This document shows, piece by piece, positions 1 through 4,439 of a stretch of DNA of 13,330 bases; the stretch's first letter is position 1, and every line of letters starts with the position of its first letter. This DNA comes from GCA-002841655 sp964446775. Its GTDB lineage: Bacteria; Patescibacteriota; Patescibacteriia; Patescibacteriales; UBA12465. The notes beneath the pieces are model-generated. The model was not told where the DNA came from, did no database searches, and was given only the letters and a program-made list of their open reading frames with translations. The stretch spans positions 1 to 13,330 of the forward strand of contig CAYURA010000026.1 in NCBI GenBank assembly GCA_964446775.1. Reading direction: 5' to 3'. The position numbers and the translations under genes were made by a program.

Positions 1-55
1 AATTCCCCCCAAAAAATCCTGAATCTGAAAGGGTTCGCCACGCTCCGCGTGGCTC
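1..55. repeat. Inverted repeat within the recombinase 3' region, left copy
   Basis: The reverse complement of 1-55 matches 1457-1511 at 52 of 55 positions. It encodes the recombinase residues GAWRTLSDSGFFGGN on the minus strand. The match continues to the window edge, so the repeat probably extends further left. It contains a perfect hairpin, ccacgc/gcgtgg, at 38-52. Confidence 0.9.
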
Positions 56-1435
56 AAAAAGTACGGTTCGATCCTTAATTTGAAAGTTCGAACCGACTTT
101 TTTGAATAAATGAAGTTTCTCTTCATTTATTCCCTCGTTTGCCAATTCTATATTGTATTTCAAAAACTTTTCGGTAAGTTCGAACCGATTATTCGCTTTT
201 TGCTCAAAAGCCGATAATTTCTCTTTTAAAAGTTGTTTTTGATTAACTAACTTATTTTTAGAATCACGATATTCTTCCAAAGACAAAACATTTTCTAGAT
301 ATAAGTTCATCAACTTTTCAACTTTTGAATCCAAAAGAGAAATATCGGCTTTTGTCTTGTCTGCAAAAAGCGTAGACGATTGGGCTTCCACCGATTTGTC
401 TTTTTCATTTTCCGCCAACATCCATTTAGCCCAATCGTCTGGCAAAGAAACTTTTTTGATTTCTTTTTGAATTTCGGAAGTGATGATTTCCTCATGAGTA
501 TATTTTTGTGAACAAGGATTTTTCCGTTTGGTACATCGCAAATAGTTATGACCTTTTTGCGTTTCGGTGGTAATGAAACAGCCACATTCTCCGCAACGGA
601 AAAATCCTCTATACAAAAATGGTTTTAGACCTTTCGAGTGAGGTTTAGATTTTCTCATCATCACTTCCTGAACGGAATCAAAAAGTTTCTTTGTGATAAT
701 CGGTTCGTGTTTTCCTTCGTGAATTTCGCCGTTATACAACATCAAACCCGTGTATATCGGATTTTTCAAAAGTTTTTGATAATTTGACACCGCAAGTTCC
801 TTTCCGCTTTTTCGCTTCAATCCAAGTTCGTTAAACTTGTCGCGGAGTTGTCGCAAAGTGAAATTTCCAGTTGCATAGGCCTCAAATGTTTTCTTTATTA
901 AAGGTGCGATATTTTCATCGGGAACAATTTTTCTATTTTTGTTCACATATCCAAGCGGAGCCATTTGAGGCCATATTCCGTCTTTCACTTTGTTGCGATG
1001 ACCTCGCTTAATATTTTCGCTTAAATTATCCACATAATACTTGGATTGCGAAAAAGCGATTGAGAGCATGAATTTTCCTTGCGGTGTCGGATCAAACCAA
1101 AAAGTTGGAAATTTCATTTCCACGATTACACCAGTATCAACGAGGTAGATAATTTTCCCTCCGTCTACCGAGTTTCTCGCAAGTCTATCGGGATGCCACG
1201 CCAAAATACCAGACGCTTCGCCCGCTTCCATTCTCAACATCATTTCGTTAAACACAGGGCGACCTGGTATTTTGGCGGTCTGCTTTTCGACAAAGACATC
1301 AACCACTTCCAGTTGTTCTTTCAACGCTAAACTTTTCAGTTCCGAAAGTTGGTCAGAAATACTGCGGACTTGTCTGTCTTTGTCGTCCGTAGACTTGCGA
1401 GTATAAATGAAAAACTTTTTGGTTTGATTATTCAT
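1..1435 (-). CDS. Large serine recombinase (resolvase/invertase N-terminal domain, recombinase domain, zinc ribbon), 3' end beyond the window
   Basis: Translating the minus strand from ATG at 1435 gives 478 uninterrupted codons that run off the left edge without a stop, so the gene is partial. The N-terminal resolvase domain has the YTRKS motif with the presumed nucleophile Ser15 and catalytic Arg13, then HPDRLARNS with Arg84 and Arg87. A recombinase (PF07508-type) domain follows at about residues 150-260. A zinc ribbon uses Cys281, Cys284, Cys301 and Cys308. A charged, coiled-coil-like stretch covers about residues 340-430. Family members cut and rejoin DNA at paired sites through a 5'-phosphoserine link, catalysing integration, excision or inversion. 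The pattern QSKYYVDNLSENIKRG resembles recombinases common in CPR genomes (recollection, not a search). No Shine-Dalgarno site or promoter is visible, because the DNA just upstream is an inverted recombinase 3' end. Judging from the tail copy at 1445-1627, about 40 residues are missing. Integrase, invertase or transposon resolvase cannot be told apart here. Confidence 0.93.
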   Translation of the reverse strand, partial: MNNQTKKFFIYTRKSTDDKDRQVRSISDQLSELKSLALKEQLEVVDVFVEKQTAKIPGRPVFNEMMLRMEAGEASGILAWHPDRLARNSVDGGKIIYLVDTGVIVEMKFPTFWFDPTPQGKFMLSIAFSQSKYYVDNLSENIKRGHRNKVKDGIWPQMAPLGYVNKNRKIVPDENIAPLIKKTFEAYATGNFTLRQLRDKFNELGLKRKSGKELAVSNYQKLLKNPIYTGLMLYNGEIHEGKHEPIITKKLFDSVQEVMMRKSKPHSKGLKPFLYRGFFRCGECGCFITTETQKGHNYLRCTKRKNPCSQKYTHEEIITSEIQKEIKKVSLPDDWAKWMLAENEKDKSVEAQSSTLFADKTKADISLLDSKVEKLMNLYLENVLSLEEYRDSKNKLVNQKQLLKEKLSAFEQKANNRFELTEKFLKYNIELANEGINEEKLHLFKKVGSNFQIKDRTVLFEPRGAWRTLSDSGFFGGN

Positions 1436-1456
1436 AATTTTGTATTGGCAAACGAG

Positions 1457-1511
1457 GAGTCACGCGGAGCGTGGCGAATCCTTTCAGAATCAGGATTTTT
1501 TGGGGGGAATT
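1457..1511. repeat. Inverted repeat of the recombinase 3' region, right copy
   Basis: It matches the reverse complement of 1-55 with 3 mismatches. Together with 1-55 it brackets the intact recombinase reading frame. The hairpin cacgc/gcgtg at 1461-1473 is retained, with one outer base changed compared with the left copy. Confidence 0.88.
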
Positions 1512-1520
1512 CAGAACAGA

Positions 1521-1535
1521 CGGCACTTCGTGCCG
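1521..1535. repeat. Perfect hairpin cggcac-ttc-gtgccg inside the recombinase tail
   Basis: A 6-bp GC-rich stem with a 3-nt loop lies in frame within the recombinase tail and encodes TALRA. With the hairpin at 1461-1473 it makes two compact palindromes in about 75 bp of coding DNA. Confidence 0.7.
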
Positions 1536-1572
1536 ACCATATTTTTTGCGGAAATTTGAATCCCGATTTGTT

Positions 1573-1787
1573 GCGGTGTTTGTTGGACAAAGTTCGAAAC
1601 TATTTCGAGCAAAATCCAAATGATTAAAACTACTAAAAAGGACTCGGCAGGGCGAAACAATTTGTCTGGGGCCCTGCCTCGGCTGATTTCCCGCCCGCAG
1701 GAGGGGTCTGGGGAGGAATGCGGGCGGGTTTCGGAACCCTTTTTTCAAAAACGAATTTTGAATTTTGTTTTTCAAAATGCGTCGCCT
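1573..1787. repeat. Long inverted repeat, left arm (215 bp), bounding the HTH/kinase-like cassette
   Basis: The reverse complement of this segment matches 3282-3507 base for base by eye, except for one 11-bp insertion in the right arm. It begins in the last 18 codons of the recombinase tail, passes the stop at 1625-1627, and covers a GC-rich stretch with strong hairpins: a perfect 10-bp stem at 1690-1699/1719-1728, and gggtt-tcgg-aaccc followed by six T. It ends in AT-rich DNA at 1787. The flanking bases diverge immediately at both ends. A spurious small reading frame occurs in both arms only because the DNA is the same. Confidence 0.95.
1726..1745 (+). terminator. Candidate intrinsic terminator downstream of the recombinase tail
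   Basis: A gggtt/aaccc stem with loop tcgg is followed directly by six T at 1740-1745. It lies about 100 bp after the recombinase tail stop and next to a larger 10-bp GC stem at 1690-1728. It is also present in reverse complement in the right arm, where it would read out of the cassette. The stem is short, so confidence is moderate. Confidence 0.45.
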
Positions 1788-1854
1788 CCAAATTTTGTTT
1801 GATTAAATTCATTTTATTTGGTAAAGTTATAGTAGTAAAACTTATCCCACTATC

Positions 1855-1874
1855 TATACTAGTATAATTATACT
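1855..1874 (+). promoter_or_regulatory. Overlapping palindromes and -10 region; candidate autoregulatory operator
   Basis: Two perfect palindromes overlap here: tatactagtata (1855-1866) and agtataattatact (1861-1874). The half-site TATACT/AGTATA occurs three times. The block also contains a consensus -10, TATAAT (1863-1868), and ends directly at the ATG (1875) of the HTH gene. If TATAAT is the -10, transcription would start at or within a base or two of the start codon, giving a leaderless mRNA. I see no convincing -35. Binding by the downstream XRE protein is inferred. Confidence 0.6.
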
Positions 1875-2087
1875 ATGAAGTCAAAAGAATTACCAACAAT
1901 TGCAAAGAATATAAAGAAATACAGAGAAAAACTCGGTATTTCGCAGGATAAACTCTCTAAGCTTGCCGATATTGCTTACAATGTGATTATCAAAGTTGAG
2001 TCCGGGGCAACACCTAACCCGACTATTGAAACTATGGCAAAAATTGCCAAAGGGTTGGGTGTTTCAATTGATGATTTAATGAAATAA
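1875..2087 (+). CDS. Small XRE/HTH_3-family transcriptional regulator
   Basis: The 70-aa protein is essentially one helix-turn-helix domain of the Cro/C1 (XRE) type. Residues 8-22 (IAKNIKKYREKLGIS) form helix 1, and QDKLSKLADIAYNVIIKVESGA carries the HTH with the usual turn. The segment PNPTIETMAKIAKGLGVSIDDLMK is the typical end of the domain. Such proteins bind palindromic operators as dimers. The palindromes abutting its start codon suggest autorepression, as in HipB-like and phage-repressor-like regulators. No Shine-Dalgarno site precedes ATG 1875, and the promoter geometry suggests leaderless translation. Its stop is 4 nt from the start of the kinase-like gene, so the two form one operon, an arrangement resembling antitoxin-toxin or regulator-effector pairs. 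The fold assignment is secure. The regulatory role is inferred. Confidence 0.92.
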   Translation: MKSKELPTIAKNIKKYREKLGISQDKLSKLADIAYNVIIKVESGATPNPTIETMAKIAKGLGVSIDDLMK

Positions 2088-2091
2088 TTTT

Positions 2092-3270
2092 ATGGAAAAT
2101 TTTGAAGCAAAATTTATGCAACCAAAAAAACCAGAGGAAGAAAAGAAAACCTTGGAAATACCACAGGCCGAAATAGTTTCAGATCAGCCACCGCAAGAAG
2201 GTGGCACAGATAACGCAAAGCAAATAGAAACTATCCAAAGAAAAATTGATGATCAAAATAAGATTGAGGAGATTAGAGAACGGCTCGGCATAGAAAGTGA
2301 AGATACAAAAATTCAATCCTTTATAAGTGAATTGCCAAACAAGGAAGGATTTATTGATTTCAGTCAGCTGCAAAGAGTCGGACATGGTGGCACTCATGAT
2401 GTTTTTATCTATCCCCAAAAACCAACATTTGTTATTAAATTAAATCGTGGTGCTTTAGAAAAAGCACGCAGTATAGGACAAGCGGAATTGCCACCCGAAG
2501 TGCGAAAAATAGCAGACGAATATGTAGAGGGTGAAAATAGTAAAAATGAACAGTTATACAAACATTTTGGGCAGGAACACTGTTTGCGTGAAAAAGTATT
2601 AGTGCAAAAAATAAGTGTTGAACAAGACGGTATTTCACAAAATATTGAGGGTGTAATTTCAATACAGGAAGCGAGTAATATTTTTAAAGACCCGAACAAA
2701 AAAGATTTTAGTACTGGCTATACTGAGCAAGACCCATCTGTTGGGGAAAATAGAGAAGCTTATGACAAAATGAATAAAGCACTTTTAGGTGGCGGTGAAT
2801 TTGATGAAAAAGACTTTTTGAAATTTAACGAAAAATTAAAATCAATTTTTGAGCTAGCGGATAAAGACAAAGAATTTGCAGATTGTGCGAGAGAATTTTT
2901 ATTGAGATTCAAGGAATATTTTGAAGCATCAGGGAAATTTATTGATTTAGTTGGGCAGGAAAATGTTTTATTTCATCAACAAGACGGCAAGTGGACATTT
3001 AAACTCGGTAGCGTTGTTAAAGGTGAAAATAAACAAGTGATGGAAGAAGTTATGAGTGCACTGGAAGAAAATCCAGAAGTTATAAATCAAGATGAAAAAA
3101 TTCGAAATCAGCTTATGAATCAATTGGCCTTGATTAGATTATTAAATGCTACTGGGCTAAAAGTTGGCATTGGAAAGATTGTCGATGTAAAATTGACAGA
3201 AGGACAATTGGAAAATTTGGATAGGGTAAAATTTAAGAAAGAGGTTGATAAAGATAAAGTGAATTTGTAG
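2092..3270 (+). CDS. Protein of unknown function with divergent protein-kinase-like features
   Basis: This 392-aa soluble protein has no signal peptide or membrane segment. Residues 1-65 are charged and low-complexity (proline/glutamate/lysine-rich, then coiled-coil-like). Residues 95-117 resemble a kinase N-lobe: a glycine-rich loop VGHGG (96-100), then VFIY, then FVIKL with Lys116 in the place of the ATP-anchoring lysine. Residues 283-295 (FIDLVGQENVLFH) recall a catalytic loop ending in an Asn. The Asp-to-Asn spacing is one longer than in HRDxxxxN, however, and the equivalent of the DFG aspartate appears to be Ser307 (FKLGS). It may be a pseudokinase or a distant family, not an active canonical kinase. 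It sits 4 nt behind an HTH gene and inside long inverted repeats. HipA is the obvious comparison, but I cannot find HipA's conserved motifs. A toxin, defence or regulatory effector role is speculative. Confidence 0.75.
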   Translation: MENFEAKFMQPKKPEEEKKTLEIPQAEIVSDQPPQEGGTDNAKQIETIQRKIDDQNKIEEIRERLGIESEDTKIQSFISELPNKEGFIDFSQLQRVGHGGTHDVFIYPQKPTFVIKLNRGALEKARSIGQAELPPEVRKIADEYVEGENSKNEQLYKHFGQEHCLREKVLVQKISVEQDGISQNIEGVISIQEASNIFKDPNKKDFSTGYTEQDPSVGENREAYDKMNKALLGGGEFDEKDFLKFNEKLKSIFELADKDKEFADCAREFLLRFKEYFEASGKFIDLVGQENVLFHQQDGKWTFKLGSVVKGENKQVMEEVMSALEENPEVINQDEKIRNQLMNQLALIRLLNATGLKVGIGKIVDVKLTEGQLENLDRVKFKKEVDKDKVNL

Positions 3271-3281
3271 TTTTAAAGTTT

Positions 3282-3507
3282 AGGCGACGCATTTTGAAAA
3301 ACAAAATTCAAAATTCGTTTTTGAAAAAAGGGTTCCGAAACCCGCCCGCATTCCTCCCCAGACCCCTCCTGCGGGCGGGAAATCAGCCGAGGCAGGGCGA
3401 ATCCGAAACCCCAGACAAATTGTTTCGCCCTGCCGAGTCCTTTTTAGTAGTTTTAATCATTTGGATTTTGCTCGAAATAGTTTCGAACTTTGTCCAACAA
3501 ACACCGC
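3282..3507. repeat. Long inverted repeat, right arm (226 bp)
   Basis: Reverse-complement partner of 1573-1787. It differs by an 11-bp insertion (about 3399-3409, gaatccgaaac). The insertion lengthens a hairpin to a perfect 11-bp stem, 3391-3401 with 3424-3434. The arm starts 11 bp after the kinase-like gene stop and ends within the codons of a truncated recombinase tail. Outside 3507 the sequence is unrelated to recombinase. Confidence 0.95.
3453..3507 (-). pseudogene. Terminal 18 codons of a serine recombinase, truncated fragment
   Basis: On the minus strand, codons from 3506 read RCLLDKVRNYFEQNPND and a TAA stop at 3453-3455. This is identical to the end of the plus-strand fragment at 1445-1627. 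Homology stops abruptly at 3507/3508, so this is a rearrangement or insertion boundary. The two fragments face inward towards the HTH/kinase-like cassette. Confidence 0.75.
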
Positions 3508-3516
3508 CAGTAAGTC

Positions 3517-3541
3517 AAAACAAGGTTTAGCCTTGTTTTTT
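3517..3541. terminator. Intrinsic terminator-like hairpin right of the inverted repeat
   Basis: A perfect 9-bp stem, aaaacaagg/ccttgtttt, encloses a 5-nt loop (tttag) and is followed by more T. The A-rich left side makes it usable in both directions. It insulates the island from the toxin-antitoxin operon. Confidence 0.65.
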
Positions 3542-3639
3542 GGTTTCAAAAAGTTCCAAGATTGGGTAGGGAGTAAGTAAAAATATTTTTAAAAAATCAC
3601 ATAATTTATTTAATATTAATATAAAAAATAGTGGTTCCA
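3542..3639. other. AT-rich spacer between the inverted-repeat cassette and the toxin-antitoxin promoter
   Basis: No open frame or convincing RNA is visible. The stretch is very AT-rich with A and T runs. Confidence 0.5.
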
Positions 3640-3700
3640 AAGTAAATCATTTTACTTGTATTGACAAATAAATAATAATGCCATACAATGTGATTATAAT
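3640..3700 (+). promoter_or_regulatory. Promoter and candidate operator of the RelB-YafQ operon
   Basis: TTGACA at 3661-3666 and TACAAT at 3684-3689 are separated by 17 bp, a near-consensus vegetative promoter. This places the transcription start around 3696, only about 14 nt before the antitoxin ATG at 3710. Immediately upstream lies a perfect inverted repeat, aagtaaa-tcat-tttactt (3640-3657), which is a plausible RelB-family operator. TATAAT at 3695-3700 is a second possible -10 without a spaced -35. Operator function is inferred from position and from the autoregulation usual in this family. Confidence 0.65.
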
Positions 3701-3709
3701 AAAAAACAT

Positions 3710-3994
3710 ATGATTACTAAAAATAACGAACAAATTCAAATTCGTATTGACGCTGAAACTAAAAAAGAAGCAAAAAAAATTCTTGATAGTTTGGGTATTG
3801 ATATGAGTTCGGCTATAAAATTATTTTTTCGTCAGATAATAAATGCCAGAAATTTGCCATTTGAATTAAGGGGCGAAAATGGCCTTACTTTACAGAATGC
3901 TGAACTGTTAAGAGAATCCATTATCAGTGCTAGGAATAGCACTAAGATTTTTAAGGATGGGTCAGTCCTCATCAAAGACGCTTTAAGAGATTAA
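3710..3994 (+). CDS. dinJ: RelB/DinJ-family antitoxin
   Basis: The 94-aa protein opens with a ribbon-helix-helix domain: IQIRIDAETKKEAKKILDSLGIDMSSAIKLFFRQIINARNLPFEL, the classic RelB/DinJ pattern (beta strand IQIRID, then two helices, with the conserved LPF near residue 50). The acidic/amphipathic C-terminal half (about residues 60-94) would wrap the toxin. The domain binds DNA as a dimer and represses its own operon, alone or with the toxin. The toxin gene begins 3 nt after this stop, the standard antitoxin-first arrangement. No Shine-Dalgarno site is visible in the ~14-nt predicted leader. The family assignment is strong. The symbol marks the closest named family and does not imply orthology to the E. 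coli gene. Confidence 0.93.
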   Translation: MITKNNEQIQIRIDAETKKEAKKILDSLGIDMSSAIKLFFRQIINARNLPFELRGENGLTLQNAELLRESIISARNSTKIFKDGSVLIKDALRD

Positions 3995-3997
3995 TCT

Positions 3998-4270
3998 ATG
4001 TTTTTACTGAAATTTTCTAGTCGATTTAAGAAAGACTTAAAGCCCTATAAATATGACAAAGTTTTTTTAGTTGAATTAGAAAAAGTTTTAGATATTTTAG
4101 CAAAAGGCAAAGACTTACCAGATAAAAATCTTAACCATCCTCTTATTGGTGAATTTAAGGCTTGTTTTGAATGTCATATTAAGCCTGATATTCTTCTTAT
4201 CTATAAAATAGAGAAATCAGAGTTGATTGTTTTATTGCTTAGGGTTGGTTCACATTCAAATCTTTTTTAA
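3998..4270 (+). CDS. yafQ: YafQ-type mRNA interferase toxin (RelE superfamily)
   Basis: The 90-aa protein has the length and layout of YafQ. The signature NHPLIGEFKACFECHIKPDILLIYKI followed by GSHSNLF matches the E. coli pattern HPLxGxWxGxxxxHxxPDWxLIYKx and GxHxxLF. The catalytic residues map to His47, His60, Asp64, His86 and Phe90, all present. The tryptophan that follows the aspartate in E. coli YafQ is Ile65 here. These toxins cleave mRNA on the ribosome and are neutralised by the RelB/DinJ partner encoded just upstream. With all general acid/base histidines kept, an active toxin is likely, though the Trp to Ile change could alter stacking with RNA. The basic N-terminus (FSSRFKKDLKPYK) also fits the family. 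Confidence 0.92.
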   Translation: MFLLKFSSRFKKDLKPYKYDKVFLVELEKVLDILAKGKDLPDKNLNHPLIGEFKACFECHIKPDILLIYKIEKSELIVLLLRVGSHSNLF

Positions 4271-4305
4271 TGGTCATTATTAAGAATAATAATAGCGAAT
4301 TAAGG

Positions 4306-4344
4306 TTTTTCTATATTACCATTCCAAAACGTCCCATCCTCTCC
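4306..4344. repeat. Imperfect direct repeat, copy 1 (left of the first methyltransferase gene)
   Basis: This segment resembles 5341-5376. The first 22 bases (ttttcctatataaccgctccaa in copy 2) agree at 18 positions, and a shared C-rich part ending ctcc follows. The two copies bracket the methyltransferase gene in the same orientation. Their origin is unknown. Confidence 0.45.
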
Positions 4345-4359
4345 GCATAGTTTAAATAG

Positions 4360-4388
4360 CCCTAAAATAGGAACTATTTTTGATAGGG
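4360..4388. repeat. Stem-loop just upstream of the methyltransferase promoter
   Basis: The sequence folds as ccct/aggg around a perfect 7-bp inner stem, aaaatag-gaa-ctatttt, with a 4-nt asymmetry on the right side (tgat). It lies between the YafQ stop and the -35 at 4393. It could be a weak terminator or a protein-binding site. Confidence 0.4.
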
Positions 4389-4392
4389 AGAA

Positions 4393-4421
4393 TTGAACTT
4401 TGAGATTGGTGATGCTAATAT
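4393..4421 (+). promoter_or_regulatory. Vegetative-type promoter of the first methyltransferase gene
   Basis: TTGAAC (4393-4398) and TAATAT (4416-4421) have a 17-bp spacer, and TGC directly before the -10 makes it an extended -10. The predicted start near 4428 leaves a leader of about 12 nt before ATG 4440. Confidence 0.6.
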
Positions 4422-4439
4422 TAAAGTAAATAATGGAAT

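Larger units (their letters stand above)
1445..1627 (+). pseudogene. Orphan C-terminal fragment of a serine recombinase, inverted relative to the intact gene
   Basis: This plus-strand frame reads LANEE, then SRGAWRILSESGFFGGN, and ends with DKVRNYFEQNPND and TAA at 1625-1627. The first part matches the C-terminal region of the minus-strand recombinase: LANEG, then RGAWRTLSDSGFFGGN. About 28 residues present in the intact gene between those blocks are missing here. The rest supplies what is probably the true end of this recombinase type, which the intact copy loses off the left edge. It has no N-terminal or catalytic domain and begins within 10 bp of the start codon of the divergent intact gene, so it is a fragment produced by rearrangement. 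The frame is open further upstream, but that part lies antisense to the recombinase and looks non-homologous. The three mismatches in the 55-bp overlap show that this is a diverged copy and not a direct fold-back of the neighbouring gene. Confidence 0.8.

Noticed and set aside
310..585. Minus-strand 91-codon reading frame, rich in lysine
   Set aside because: It lies in another frame of the recombinase gene, whose zinc-ribbon reading frame is clearly the real one.
1079..1444. Plus-strand reading frames opposite the recombinase, including the N-terminal part of the frame ending at 1627
   Set aside because: They are antisense shadows of the recombinase. Only the part from 1445 onward shows homology, and it is recorded as a recombinase fragment.
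1507..1512. GAATTC in the tail copy and AATTC at the window start, as a cloning or restriction boundary
   Set aside because: The window edge simply falls at the matching point of the repeat. There is no other sign of a cloning junction.
1..1627. The inverted recombinase tail as a whole-genome-amplification fold-back chimera
   Set aside because: The copies differ at 3 of 55 positions and by an internal deletion of about 28 codons, so one was not copied from the other during amplification. Misassembly of two real copies is still possible.
1428..1775. Small frame starting MKNKIQNSFLKK, found on the minus strand here and again on the plus strand at 3294-3530
   Set aside because: It appears twice only because it lies in the two arms of the inverted repeat. 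It crosses hairpins and recombinase tail DNA and has no domain features.
2179..2699. Minus-strand frames inside the kinase-like gene
   Set aside because: Antisense shadows without domain features. The plus-strand frame is long and continuous.
1875..3270. A classical HipBA toxin-antitoxin pair
   Set aside because: The gene order fits, but the 392-aa protein lacks the HipA motifs I would expect (no SxQxK-like start, no HipA catalytic D-x-x-N block). Kept as an unassigned kinase-like protein.
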